This document shows, one piece after another, positions 33,728 through 43,444 of a stretch of 64,000 bases of DNA; the first letter of the stretch is position 1, and each line of letters opens with the position of its first letter. Below the pieces are notes generated by a model, which was not told the origin of the DNA, did no database searches, and saw only the letters and a program-made list of their open reading frames with translations. The stretch comes from Leptospira_A soteropolitanensis. GTDB lineage: Bacteria > Spirochaetota > Leptospiria > Leptospirales > Leptospiraceae. The stretch lies in assembly GCF_026151335.1 (NCBI RefSeq), contig NZ_JAMQPP010000007.1. One strand, 5' to 3'. A program made the translations under genes and the position numbers.

Positions 33728-35072
33728 TCAATAGGTGGAGGAACTTATGGGTCCTATGGTTAACATAAAGTTTCGAATAAAACCAATATCCATTACGCGA
33801 GGTGTTTTCAATTCATCTTGATCTACTTCATCTAAAGGGATTGGTACTTCCGAAAGATCTTATAAAAAATTATTAAGAAGGATTTGTGTGGGTAACATTG
33901 GCAAAAAAGGTAAAAATAAAGCTGCTCCGGCTATACTAAATATATTTCCAAAATTCGAACTTGTTCCCTTCATAATGTATTTCATAATATTTCCAAAAGT
34001 TCGCCTTCCTTCTATAACTCCATCATATAACACGCGTAAATCATGATTAAGTAAAATCATATCTGCCGCTTCCTTTGCGAAATCCACAGCTGAATCTACC
34101 GATAATCCAATATCATTTAATGCAGATAAGGCGGATTTCGCACTTTCCTTTGGCGGATCTAAAAATGCGGCAAATCCTGAAAGTGTTAGTTCTGTTTCAT
34201 CGCTTACTACGGCATGAGTGTGTTCGATATTTTCTTCTCGCCACGCAATTCCAAGTACGCGAAATCCTTTCATTTCTAAAGAGGAATAAACAGAACGAAT
34301 TTTTTCCAATGCCTTAGCATCTATTTTTTGAATATTTTTTTCGTCCGTCTCAAAATAAGTGCAATGTTGAATGATTTCTTCTGGTGCACCTTTTACTACA
34401 AGCATACGCTTTTTATTTTCAGAATGATTGATTAATACGGAAACTCTTCAGGTAAGCCAATTCTAAAACACGTAGACTCTTTTCTCCATTTGGGTTTACA
34501 TGTTTTTCTGACTTGATTTTTGCTTCAGTAAGAGTTCCGAATTTTTCTGTACCGATTTCAAAAGAGGTTTGAGGTGGGGCCTTAGTTAGATTGTCTGCGA
34601 TGGCACCCATAGCTGTGTTTAGCCCTGTGTTTACAATAAGTACTTTGGCGTTTCCACTAATCACATTGGTGCCCATAAATACAGCATTAGATGCTTCTAT
34701 GAGATCACTTGCATCTAACAATCGAACATCGGCAGGAACCATATCACCTGCCGAAAGTAAAACAACGTCGCCTGGTACGATTTGTGAAACAGGTAAACTG
34801 ATATTATTTGAATCTCGGATTACCGTTGTTTGTTTCGAAACGGAATGACGTAAACTGTCTGCTGCTTTTTCTGCTTTATGTTCTTGGAAAAAATCTAAGA
34901 GAACGCTTAAAAAGATCAAAACGGTAATGATTATGAAATTGGAAATTTCTCCCATGAAAGCAGACACTCCACTCGCAAAGAGTAGGAGTAGAATTAGAGG
35001 ATTTCTAAACTTAACAAGGACCTGTCTCCATATCGGCTTTGTTTTTCGAATGGCAAACTAATTGGCTCCGAA
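33728..35072 (-). pseudogene. Decayed P-type cation ATPase (MgtA-like)
   Basis: Homology to a P-type ATPase can be read from FGAN at the 5' end, a TAG stop at 35058-35060, then FAIRKTKPIWRQV, the first membrane helices and the QIVPGDVV actuator. FGTLTEAKI follows with the phosphorylated Asp of DKTGT deleted. After a frameshift near 34410, VVKGAPEEII of the nucleotide domain is seen, then a deletion joining DIGL to SVDSAVDFAKEAAD so that the GDGxNDAP hinge is gone. Then LPTQILLNNFL, a TAA at 33860-33862, and DLSEVPIPLDEV to a final stop at 33728. At least two nonsense codons, one frameshift and several internal deletions show it is dead. Confidence 0.88.
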
Positions 35073-35329
35073 TTTTTGGAATCTTTATGCTGCCGATTCC
35101 GCACTTAGTCCTACCGGTTACATTTAGGTATAATAATGTTTCATTTAACGAATTTAGCCACCAAGTGGAGGTTTGGAAGTTGCGTTGCATCAGTAGACCT
35201 CAATTAAGAACAGAGATGGATCAGTGGATTTTTTAAAAATGGTTCATTTTGTCCACAGAGTTAATCATATGATTTCTTTCGATTGACGATTCAAAAAGAA
35301 GGGAGCTAAGTTGATCTTACCGAAACCCT

Positions 35330-36157
35330 ATGAAAGCGAAAAAAAGTAATACCAAAACCAAAAAGAAACCGATTCTTTCTAAACGATCAACGAACAAACA
35401 AACTATTCCATCCAAATCCAAAACAACCTCAAAAAAAACATCTTCCGTTACAGAGTCCGAACCGTTAAAACAAATGTATCAATCGACTACGGAACTGATT
35501 GATACCATTCATGAATATTCCATAGGACATGAAATTGCAAATGCTGTTACACACGGAATCGGTGGAGGTCTCAGTATTGCTGGGCTTTCTCTTTTATTGA
35601 CAGTCGCTGTTTTATACGGGGATGTATGGCATATTGTCAGTTCAGCGATTTACGGGGCAACTCTTATCCTTTTGTATCTTGCCTCCACTCTTTATCATGG
35701 AATTTATCACTCAGCTACCAAACGTATTTTTAAAGTAATCGACCATGCATCCATTTATTTGTTAATCGCTGGAACCTACACTCCGTTTACTCTTGTTAGC
35801 TTGCGTGAACATTCCCAGTGGGGATGGACTTTGTTTTTAGTGGTTTGGATTTTGGCTTTTGCGGGAGTTCTTTTGTTATTATTGTTCCCTGGAAAATATA
35901 GTGGTGCAAGGGTTGTCGTATATATCCTTATGGGTTGGCTTGCTATTTTTGTGGTGAAAGACATTCGCCAAGCAATCGGTGTAGGTGGGATTTCTTGGCT
36001 TGTGGCAGGTGGGCTTAGTTATACGATAGGTGTAATTTTTTATCTTTGGGATCGTCTCCCATTCAATCATGCTATTTGGCATTTATTTGTTCTTTCTGGA
36101 AGTCTTTGTCATTTTTTTGCAATTTTGTTTTATGTTTTACCACCAATTCGAAACTAA
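35330..36157 (+). CDS. Hemolysin III / PAQR-family membrane protein
   Basis: A 275-residue seven-helix membrane protein of the HlyIII/YqfA family. EIANAVTHGIGGG opens the domain near residue 65; STLYHGIYHS, IDHASIYLLIAGTYTPF and HAIWHLFVLSGSLCHFF carry the conserved His, Asp and Ser that bind zinc in the related adiponectin receptors, which are ceramidases. The first 45 residues are a Lys/Ser/Thr-rich extension unlike the usual family start; a later ATG (residue about 50) is the alternative. Hemolysis is only known from one overexpressed relative. A lipid-hydrolase role is inferred from the PAQR fold. Confidence 0.87.
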   Translation: MKAKKSNTKTKKKPILSKRSTNKQTIPSKSKTTSKKTSSVTESEPLKQMYQSTTELIDTIHEYSIGHEIANAVTHGIGGGLSIAGLSLLLTVAVLYGDVWHIVSSAIYGATLILLYLASTLYHGIYHSATKRIFKVIDHASIYLLIAGTYTPFTLVSLREHSQWGWTLFLVVWILAFAGVLLLLLFPGKYSGARVVVYILMGWLAIFVVKDIRQAIGVGGISWLVAGGLSYTIGVIFYLWDRLPFNHAIWHLFVLSGSLCHFFAILFYVLPPIRN

Positions 36158-36191
36158 AGTTTGGATTGGAGGTGAAAAGCAATTAGTTAGT

Positions 36192-36238
36192 ATCCATTCG
36201 TCTTTTTGTTTTTTTAAACAATAAAAAGAAGAATGGAT
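36192..36238. terminator. Bidirectional terminator
   Basis: ATCCATTC-g-TCTTTTT pairs with AAAAAGA-a-GAATGGAT through about 15 bases with one mismatch. The T and A runs inside the stem make it usable for both the hemolysin III gene and the convergent dehydrogenase gene. Confidence 0.75.
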
Positions 36239-36258
36239 TTATATCACATGTGATTTTG

Positions 36259-37218
36259 TTAATTGATTACATCAATGACTACATTTCCTTTTTTGTGCCC
36301 GGCTTCTACGTATTGGTGTGCGGCCGACAATGCTTCTAAAGGAAAGGACTTGTCGATTACCACTGTGAAGTCTCCATTTTTCGTGAGTTCAGCTAAAGTA
36401 TTTAGATTTTCCAATGTCTCTGAGATGGGTCCAAATTTTATATTAATGCCTTTGGAAATTGATATCCAAGCTGCTTGCAACATATCTTTAAAAGAAGCAC
36501 CGACTAAAACTAAAACTCCTCCTTTGGTGAGATGGTTTAAATTGGATGAGATGGATGATTTGCCTACACATTCAAATACTATATCATAAGTTTTTTTATG
36601 CGAATCTGCGTGAAAACCTTTATAGTCCATAACAGAATCTGCCCCAAGCGACTGAACCAATGGAAAATTTCCAGGACTACAAACTGCCGTAACAACGGCT
36701 CCGAAATATTTTGCCAATTGAATAGCTGCTGTTCCCACGGAGCTTGATGCACCATAAATGATAATCGATTGTTTTTTTTGAATCTTACATTTTTGAATGA
36801 AATCAAGCGCTGTTAAACCGCCAAATGATAATGCAGCTCCTTGTGAAAAGGAAATTTCTTTGGGAAGGGTAGTCATAACAGATGATTCTTTAATACAAAT
36901 GTATTCTGCATAGGCTCCCATTTGCATTCCAGTGGAACCAAAAACTTTATCTCCTATTTGAAATTTTGTGACGTTTTCTCCAATAGCATCCACCACTCCT
37001 GCAAAGGAAATTCCAAGAACTGGTTTTCTCGGTTTCAAAATTCCAAAATACAAACGAACTACTTTTGGATCGGGTTTACGGATACGCCAATCACCTGAAT
37101 TAACTGCACTATTATGATTTTTGATTCGGATTTCATCTTTATTCGGAGAAGGGATTTCCCAATTTTCTAAACGGAAAACATCTGGGGTTCCATACTTTCT
37201 TGCGGTAATGACTTTCAA
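36259..37218 (-). CDS. Zinc-free medium-chain dehydrogenase/quinone reductase
   Basis: A 319-residue medium-chain reductase of the quinone-oxidoreductase type. KYGTPDVFRLENWEIPSPNKDE starts the substrate domain; GISFAGVVDAIGENVTKFQIGDKVFG follows, with none of the zinc ligands of alcohol dehydrogenase; SIIIYGASSSVGTAAIQLAKYFG is the NAD(P)-binding loop. It should reduce quinones or activated alkenes with NAD(P)H in the cytosol. It is divergent from a TetR gene with a palindromic operator 29 bases before its start, so induction by its substrate is likely. Confidence 0.88.
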   Translation of the reverse strand: MKVITARKYGTPDVFRLENWEIPSPNKDEIRIKNHNSAVNSGDWRIRKPDPKVVRLYFGILKPRKPVLGISFAGVVDAIGENVTKFQIGDKVFGSTGMQMGAYAEYICIKESSVMTTLPKEISFSQGAALSFGGLTALDFIQKCKIQKKQSIIIYGASSSVGTAAIQLAKYFGAVVTAVCSPGNFPLVQSLGADSVMDYKGFHADSHKKTYDIVFECVGKSSISSNLNHLTKGGVLVLVGASFKDMLQAAWISISKGINIKFGPISETLENLNTLAELTKNGDFTVVIDKSFPLEALSAAHQYVEAGHKKGNVVIDVIN

Positions 37219-37246
37219 TGGTTAATCTCCTGAAATCACTATCGAT

Positions 37247-37261
37247 ACTTACAGTGTAAGT
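37247..37261. promoter_or_regulatory. TetR operator, ADH/TetR divergent promoter
   Basis: ACTTAC-AGT-GTAAGT is a perfect 6-3-6 palindrome. It lies 29 bases before the dehydrogenase start and 91 before the TetR start. A TetR dimer site is the simplest reading. Confidence 0.65.
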
Positions 37262-37351
37262 TTGTCAAGGAAATTTATTTCTCCCTGTATTTTCCTAAAA
37301 ACAATAGAAAAACCAGTAAATTTGTGATATAAATTTCAAAAAGGAGAGGAA

Positions 37352-38050
37352 GTGAATAAAAAAAAGAAACCCAAATTATCTTCTCTAAAACTCTCTAAAA
37401 AGGCTAAAAAAAAACACACCTTATCTAAGAAATTAGTTTTAGAATTTGCTATTCGAATCGCCGATGAATTTGGGTTGGAAGAATTGTCTATGCGTCATCT
37501 GGCATCTAGTTTGGGTGTTGAGGCTATGTCTTTATACAATCATGTAAAAAATAAAGATGAGGTTCTCGATGGAATGGTCGATCTAGTAATTTCAAAGATC
37601 ACATTACCGAAGATAGGCGAAGATTGGAAAGAAGAAATGAAAATTAGAGCAAAGTCAGCTCGTGAAATTCTAATTTTACATCCTTGGGCAACTTCACTTA
37701 TTGTCTCGCGTATGAATGTGGGAGAAGGTATGTTGACCTACTTTGATACAACACTCGGTTGTTTACACTCTGCTGGATTTTCTTTGCAGACTGCCGATCA
37801 TATAGTTAATACAATCGACAGTCATATTTATGGTTTTATATTACAAGAATTGAATTTTCCGATTGATCCAAATGATTATGCAAAAACAGCCGAAGGTTTT
37901 TTGCCTCAATTGGAATTGAGTCCTTTTTCTCATATAGCCAATTTAGGTAAAGAAGTGGTATCCGGTGCATATAATGGAATGCACGACTTTGAGTTTGGAT
38001 TAAATTTGATTTTGGATGGCCTAGAGAGACTCCGTCTGGATTCAAACTAA
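37352..38050 (+). CDS. TetR family regulator (TetR_C_1-type)
   Basis: A 232-residue regulator starting with GTG behind an excellent AGGAG site. The first 25 residues are Lys-rich. The helix-turn-helix SMRHLASSLGVEAMSLYNHVKNKDEVLDGM (the signature of the tetracycline-repressor-like subgroup) is at about 50-78. The C-terminal core is helical, with HPWATSLIV and IDSHIYGFILQELNFP. It probably controls the divergent dehydrogenase and itself. It converges with an 18-base gap on the next lipoprotein gene. Confidence 0.88.
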   Translation: MNKKKKPKLSSLKLSKKAKKKHTLSKKLVLEFAIRIADEFGLEELSMRHLASSLGVEAMSLYNHVKNKDEVLDGMVDLVISKITLPKIGEDWKEEMKIRAKSAREILILHPWATSLIVSRMNVGEGMLTYFDTTLGCLHSAGFSLQTADHIVNTIDSHIYGFILQELNFPIDPNDYAKTAEGFLPQLELSPFSHIANLGKEVVSGAYNGMHDFEFGLNLILDGLERLRLDSN

Positions 38051-38068
38051 AGTTAGTATTTGTTCCCT

Positions 38069-38752
38069 TCACTCTAAAGGAATGGAAGACCAAGCAGTTT
38101 CTTCTAAGTCTAATTTCGTTTGTTTTTTTATTTCCTCAACCATTTCCTTTGTTTGATTGGTTTCAATAAAGCCGGCATAACCAGAACTATCTGTTTGGTC
38201 TGCACCGCCAGTTAGTACTGTGGAGATTATGGCAGCACCAATTTTAGCTGTTAGGCTCGTTTTAAAACTTCCGACAATCGATTCTCCCACATTGTCCATG
38301 TCAAGATCCGTTCCTAATTCCGTTTTGTTGAAATCAACAATATACTTACCTAAGATCATGATTTGATTGGGTTTCACAGAGAATTTCGATTTTTCTAGAT
38401 TTTGTCGATCCAATACATAATATACATTTGCATCTTTTTGTGTCCGAGCATCTTTTTCATGAACATGGGCTGCTACAATCGCATACTCACCAGGTTCAAT
38501 GTTCAAAACGTAATAACGTCTTTGTGAAAAGAAATTTGTTTCGATCAATGGCAATTCACTTAAATTCTTTTTTGATTTATCGAGTTTTAGTAAAAAAACT
38601 TTTTCTGGATAAAAATGTCCCATTAATGTTTTTGGGATAACCAATTCGAAAACAATTGCAGAAGATTGTTTTGGGGAATTTGGTATAACCTCTGGTTTTA
38701 TCCTGCAATGGAGTAAAGTCAAAGCAAGGATGATTGTAATAATGATTCTCAT
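38069..38752 (-). CDS. Hypothetical lipoprotein
   Basis: A 227-residue lipoprotein with lipobox LTLLHCRI (Cys16). The middle part (YYVLNIEPGEYAIVAAHVHEKD) looks like a beta-sandwich module seen in many Leptospira lipoproteins that carry a PxGxY turn. A Gly/Ala-rich segment (AKIGAAIISTVLTGGAD) near the C-terminus could insert in or lie on a membrane. I do not know the function. It stands alone upstream of the porin gene on the same strand but after a 79-base gap. Confidence 0.65.
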   Translation of the reverse strand: MRIIITIILALTLLHCRIKPEVIPNSPKQSSAIVFELVIPKTLMGHFYPEKVFLLKLDKSKKNLSELPLIETNFFSQRRYYVLNIEPGEYAIVAAHVHEKDARTQKDANVYYVLDRQNLEKSKFSVKPNQIMILGKYIVDFNKTELGTDLDMDNVGESIVGSFKTSLTAKIGAAIISTVLTGGADQTDSSGYAGFIETNQTKEMVEEIKKQTKLDLEETAWSSIPLE

Positions 38753-38831
38753 ATTTATCCTAAATTGTTTTTGGTTCGTATTAGAAAAATACGAATTGTT
38801 TTAGCTCGTCAAGGATAAACATAAGAAAAAA

Positions 38832-40655
38832 CTAAATTGCAAACACACTTTGGAGAGTGAAATAACTCGAATTAGGTTTGAAATCGTATCTATGATAAGG
38901 ATCGGTTTCATACGGGTTGTTTTTTTGGTTTCTAATGGCGTCTCCGGCATATAACGAACTTGCACCAAACCAAAAAGAAACATTTTCAAATGGTGTAACA
39001 ATGTAGATAAAGTTAATTTCCGTAGCGACATGTTTTCCTAATTTCGGTCGATTTTGGTTGTAAGCTTCCGTGTTGAAGTAATCTTCGGTTGAGGCCGTCT
39101 CACCAGTAGCTTTGCTACCTGCCACATAATTATTGTTATCGTAATATCCGTCTTGTAGTTTTACTTTATAATACCAGTGTGGGTTTAATATAAATGTCCC
39201 CCATTTTCCTGAGTCATATTTTATATTAATGGAATAATCCTTAATGTTTTGCCAAAATACCATTCCCGAGTTTCCGTTCCCAGAGAAAGCAAGACCCGCA
39301 CCAGCCATCCTTCTTGTTGCAAATAGAGGATTATAAGTGGCTACACTTCCATCGTTACGGTTAGGATCTCCAGAAGCCTGGACATATTGTACGCCAATTC
39401 TAAATTCTTTCACTGGACTAAATCCCAATTGAACAGCCACAAAATTTGCCTTGTATTGGACTGGAGAAGAAAGGGGAGGTGCCTCTCCGGTTTTTTTATT
39501 CGTTGTGTAGGTTCCTTTTTGGTTAAGCCAATCTGGTGAAACTCTTTCACCAGTAAACCCTGTTTGCCAAGCAGCTTCGACCATCCAGTCAATTCCTGTT
39601 TCCGTTGTAATCATATTACCTTTGGTACGATTGGTGAGCCGAAAGCCCGTTGTATTTAGTTGGTCAGGGCCTCTATAATAAATATCGGATCCATAATTAG
39701 CAGTTGTGTTTGTGGCTTTTTGTTTTTGTTTATATAGTGTAAAATTATATAAATCGATTCCGAGCCAGTCCCAGGGTTTGAATCCAAAGTGGGCTCCGTA
39801 ATAAGAAGCATTTCCTGGACCCCCGACTCTTGTGGAATTGTTGGAAACAATACTATTGGCATTATTTTCGGAACTGAGTACAGCACCAAAAAAATCGATG
39901 CTATGTTTTTGTATGGAGATGGTGGTTCGAATGGCATCAAAAGCATTTCCATTCAAACTGTCATTTCTTGCACCGATAATCCTTCCGTCTCCAAAGTCTA
40001 AAATCTGTCGACCTGTTCTAACACGAAATACTTGATTGGTTGTTTTTAAATCAACGAATGCTTCTCGAAACCCCGTGTAGTTATTGAGAGGTACTTCTTT
40101 CTGTTTGGAAGTATCGATTGTTGTGCCACCATTGGAAATTACACCTAACCTTTGGTCTGTGGACCCATTCAAAACCTCTCCACCCCAAAGTCTGACATCT
40201 TGTAAGGTCAGTTTAAAAGTAACATTGGGAGATATATCTCCAATGAGAAAAAACTGGGTTTGATTGCTCACCGTATTTCTGTTATCTGGAGTAGAACGAT
40301 CGAAATCTGTATTATAAAGCGAGTCTGCTTTAGGGCGAATTCCAAATCCCACTCGGAATCGATCTGCAAACCAAAGGTTTGTATTTTCTTGTAAGGCCTT
40401 TCTTTGTTTTCCAGTGATTTGTAAACTTTTAAGGTATTCGCCAGTGAGGTTCCCCTTCATAGGACTTACATATTCTGCTGGCTCTTCCGGAGGGGGAGGA
40501 GGAGGTGGTGGAGTTGGCGGCGGAGGGGTTGTTTCTTGCGGAACTTCCTTTTTTACCGGCGTAATGAATTGTGCATCTAAGTCTTTTGTTAGAGGAGATA
40601 AAAGAATTCCTAATGAAACAAATCCGATTATGATTCGATGATTGCGTAGGTACAT
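38832..40655 (-). CDS. Alginate-export-like outer-membrane beta-barrel
   Basis: A 607-residue outer-membrane protein. A signal peptide (about 1-28, ending LDAQ) precedes a proline-rich linker of about 16 residues (42-57, runs of Pro with Thr and Glu). The rest is a beta barrel with alternating polar and aromatic residues; FADRFRVGFGIRPKAD, VRTGRQILDFGDGRIIGARN and DAIRTTIS are typical of the alginate_exp family of 18-stranded porins, and it ends in an aromatic strand with FALQ-like SVFAI. The family transports anionic polymers or other solutes; the substrate here is unknown. The linker could reach across the peptidoglycan. Confidence 0.82.
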   Translation of the reverse strand: MYLRNHRIIIGFVSLGILLSPLTKDLDAQFITPVKKEVPQETTPPPPTPPPPPPPPEEPAEYVSPMKGNLTGEYLKSLQITGKQRKALQENTNLWFADRFRVGFGIRPKADSLYNTDFDRSTPDNRNTVSNQTQFFLIGDISPNVTFKLTLQDVRLWGGEVLNGSTDQRLGVISNGGTTIDTSKQKEVPLNNYTGFREAFVDLKTTNQVFRVRTGRQILDFGDGRIIGARNDSLNGNAFDAIRTTISIQKHSIDFFGAVLSSENNANSIVSNNSTRVGGPGNASYYGAHFGFKPWDWLGIDLYNFTLYKQKQKATNTTANYGSDIYYRGPDQLNTTGFRLTNRTKGNMITTETGIDWMVEAAWQTGFTGERVSPDWLNQKGTYTTNKKTGEAPPLSSPVQYKANFVAVQLGFSPVKEFRIGVQYVQASGDPNRNDGSVATYNPLFATRRMAGAGLAFSGNGNSGMVFWQNIKDYSINIKYDSGKWGTFILNPHWYYKVKLQDGYYDNNNYVAGSKATGETASTEDYFNTEAYNQNRPKLGKHVATEINFIYIVTPFENVSFWFGASSLYAGDAIRNQKNNPYETDPYHRYDFKPNSSYFTLQSVFAI

Positions 40656-40786
40656 GGTCCACCACCTGTTTTTTCGTCAGTGAATACAGATTGTTCTAAC
40701 TTTCAAACTTTATATTTGATGGTTCGTAACTGTCCTAGCATTTTAATCAAGGGAGACTATGAATCAACACTAATTTTGTAAATAAT

Positions 40787-41347
40787 TTATAGCCATAACT
40801 TTATCCATCCATCATGACCTAATTTAGTGAATGTTGTTCTGTTGTTTTTGTAGATACTTTCAATATTTGGATGAGAGTCGACAATTTGGCTAATATTTTC
40901 TTCACGTAACAGATGTAAAGTTGGGTAAGGTGATCTTCCTACGTAATTAGTTATGTCGTTTACTGTTTTGTCTGCAAACTGAAATTGCGGGTGAAAGTTG
41001 GCAATCTGAATGACCCCATCTAAATCTAATTGATTTAAAAGAAGATCGGCCTCGTCCAAAAAATCATTTTGATCTAAAAAATCTGCCAAAACATTAGGAT
41101 GGATGATAAGTGTCGTTTCGGTTAAGAGTGGATCGACTTCGCTTAAGAATTTTAGTTCTGATCGGAGATGCAATAGTAATTCCTTTTTTGTGGGAGAATC
41201 ACAAATCACATAACGAATTCTATTCGATTGGAATGGAAGTTTTGCGAAGGGGCAAAGGTTAAGTCCAATCACTGATTTCAAAATCCAATTTTTGGTTTTG
41301 TCCAAAATTTCATTTTGGTTCTGTATGGGACTTTTTTGATTCATCAC
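40787..41347 (-). CDS. DUF1415 family protein
   Basis: A 186-residue cytosolic protein of the DUF1415 family. NWILKSVIGLNLCPFAKLPF is the conserved start, with the Asn-Leu-Cys-Pro-Phe motif; IANFHPQFQFAD and NYVGRSPYPTLHLLREE are the other family blocks. The conserved Cys and His hint at a metal or redox site, but the activity is not known to me. It is a single gene between the porin and the divergent ebo operon. Confidence 0.88.
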   Translation of the reverse strand: MMNQKSPIQNQNEILDKTKNWILKSVIGLNLCPFAKLPFQSNRIRYVICDSPTKKELLLHLRSELKFLSEVDPLLTETTLIIHPNVLADFLDQNDFLDEADLLLNQLDLDGVIQIANFHPQFQFADKTVNDITNYVGRSPYPTLHLLREENISQIVDSHPNIESIYKNNRTTFTKLGHDGWIKLWL

Positions 41348-41553
41348 TAGAATTTCCGTTTTGGTTTTTTATTTTCTGGAATTACCAATATTTATAAAAT
41401 AGAAACAAAAGTAATCTAAGTTGTGGAATGATATTTTTATTTTTTAAAAAAATATCTTAAAAAATGTCCATATTGATAGAATGTGAGTTTGGAAAGGAAT
41501 AATTGATTTACGGAGTGATGGATTGATCAGAAGTTTTCAAATATTAGTTCTTT

Positions 41554-42432
41554 ATGGCAGATATTCCAGCAAATTTGACTCAATTCCTTTTTGAACAAAC
41601 CACAGAGAAAGAACGTGAATGGTTAGAAAAACAGTCCCAATCCGATGTTTTGGATTTGATGACAGCATTCGTGGCTGCTCCTAGGTATTTATCAAAAAAA
41701 ATAATCTCATACGATTCTAAATCTAAAGGGAGTTTGGTTCCTGATTGTAGTGGATTCCAGGTGAACGGATGGAATTTGGTTCGCTTAGCAAGGGTTTGGT
41801 TTCTTTTGCATTTATCTTCGGAGCCAAAGGAGAAGTTTGTTAAAAATATTGAAACATTGTTTGATACCGCCGAATTAAATGAGTTAGTTGCTTTATATTC
41901 AGCATTACCTCTACTTCCGTATCCCTGGGAATGGTTACCTAGAGCTACAGATGCAGTGCGTTCTAACATGGGATTTGTCTTCGATTCCATTGCCTTATCG
42001 AATCCTTATCCAGAGCTCTATTTTTCCGAACTTGCCTGGAACCAATTGGTACTAAAAACGATCTTTAATGGAAAACCTATCGATTGGATTTACGGAATTG
42101 ATCGGCGAAAAAACAAAGACTTGGCACTTGCAATTTTTGATTTTATTAGCGAACGTTCTGCGGCTGGGAGAAAAGTCCCTTTAAAAATTTGGCGACTTGT
42201 TGCTCCTTTTGCTGATGAAACCACTGGTCCTAAGTTACTGGACCTTTTGGATTCTGAAAGGAAAGAAGAGAGAGAAACAGCAGCTCTTGTATGTTTTGAG
42301 TCCAAAAATCCCTATGTCCATAACTTATTATCTAAATATCCAGATCTAGAATTATCTATAAAAAATGGAGAGTTGGATTGGTCTAATATAGAACCCATCC
42401 CTGAATCAAATTTTTATGTGCCAAAATCATAA
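41554..42432 (+). CDS. eboA: EboA domain protein
   Basis: A 292-residue protein recognised as EboA mainly by its place as the first gene of an ebo operon and by its helical, HEAT-like character: repeats such as ARVWFLLHLSS, ALYSALPLLPYPWEWLPRATDAVRS and RKEERETAALVCFESKNPYV. EboA has no proven activity. The five further ebo genes follow in the canonical order with overlaps or gaps of 0 to 8 bases. The next gene overlaps its end by 17 bases. There is no clear Shine-Dalgarno sequence before its ATG. Confidence 0.85.
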   Translation: MADIPANLTQFLFEQTTEKEREWLEKQSQSDVLDLMTAFVAAPRYLSKKIISYDSKSKGSLVPDCSGFQVNGWNLVRLARVWFLLHLSSEPKEKFVKNIETLFDTAELNELVALYSALPLLPYPWEWLPRATDAVRSNMGFVFDSIALSNPYPELYFSELAWNQLVLKTIFNGKPIDWIYGIDRRKNKDLALAIFDFISERSAAGRKVPLKIWRLVAPFADETTGPKLLDLLDSERKEERETAALVCFESKNPYVHNLLSKYPDLELSIKNGELDWSNIEPIPESNFYVPKS

Positions 42433-43444
42433 AGAAACATCCAAGAATCCTTCTCACTTTGAATCTATATCCTCTTCTATTGAGCATCCAACACATACAG
42501 AAATGTTATGGAATGATTACAAAAATCTAATCCAAGGAATGCGATTTTTCGATCCCCATATTCATATGGTATCGAGAACCACTGACGATTACCAAATGAT
42601 GGCAAAAGCAGGAATTGTTGCCATCATTGAACCGGCATTTTGGGTAGGGCAGCCAAGGACCGGACTTTCCAGTTTTAAAGATTATTATAGTAGTCTTGTT
42701 GGTTGGGAAAGATTTCGATCTTCTCAATTTGGTATTAAACATTATTGTACGATGGGTCTAAACTCAAGAGAAGCAAATAACGAGCGTCTTGCGGAAGAAG
42801 TAATGGAAATTTTACCTTTATTTGCTTATAAGGAAGGTGTTGTTGGGATTGGCGAAATTGGATTTGATGACCAAACTCCATTGGAAGAAAAATACTATCG
42901 TTTACAGTTAGAACTAGCTAAAAAAGCAAAATTGCCTGTCCAGATACATACTCCTCATCGAGATAAAAAAAGAGGAACAGAAAGGAGTATGTCGATTGCT
43001 ATAGAACATGGACTGGATCCATCTTGGGTTGTCGTTGATCATAACAACGAAGAAACCGTTAAATCAGTGTTAGACCAAGGATTTTGGGCAGCCTTTACCA
43101 TTTATCCTTTTACCAAAATGGGGAATGAGAGGATGGTTGCTGTCGTTGAAAAATACGGACAAGAAAGAATTATGATCAATTCAAGTGCGGACTGGGGCAT
43201 TTCGGATCCTCTTGCCATTCCGAAGACTGCTGCGCTAATGAAACAAAAAGGTATCCCACTTGAGGTGATTCGTATGGTTACTTACCAAAATGCTATTGAT
43301 GCATTTGCAAAAAGTGGTCAGATTGATGTAACTGATTTTGAATCGGACTTCCAACTTGATCCGAATGCTAAGTTTCATGGTAACTCCATCCTTCGTGGTG
43401 GCCAACAACCAGTATTAGATAAAAATTCTCTCTTCATCCAATAA
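42416..43444 (+). CDS. eboB: EboB, TatD-family metal hydrolase
   Basis: A 342-residue amidohydrolase of the TatD family. FFDPHIHMVSRT carries the first HxH metal site, VVGIGEIGFDD the conserved Glu, LPVQIHTPHRD a metal His, and INSSADWGISDP the final Asp. Its start codon lies inside eboA, a typical coupling. In the ebo operon it is thought to process a cyclic or phosphorylated intermediate, but the reaction is not established to my knowledge. Cytosolic. Confidence 0.9.
   Translation: MCQNHKETSKNPSHFESISSSIEHPTHTEMLWNDYKNLIQGMRFFDPHIHMVSRTTDDYQMMAKAGIVAIIEPAFWVGQPRTGLSSFKDYYSSLVGWERFRSSQFGIKHYCTMGLNSREANNERLAEEVMEILPLFAYKEGVVGIGEIGFDDQTPLEEKYYRLQLELAKKAKLPVQIHTPHRDKKRGTERSMSIAIEHGLDPSWVVVDHNNEETVKSVLDQGFWAAFTIYPFTKMGNERMVAVVEKYGQERIMINSSADWGISDPLAIPKTAALMKQKGIPLEVIRMVTYQNAIDAFAKSGQIDVTDFESDFQLDPNAKFHGNSILRGGQQPVLDKNSLFIQ

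Noticed and set aside
33552..33734. 60-codon open frame on the + strand
   Set aside because: It covers copy B of the structured repeat and the dead ATPase end; composition is not protein-like.
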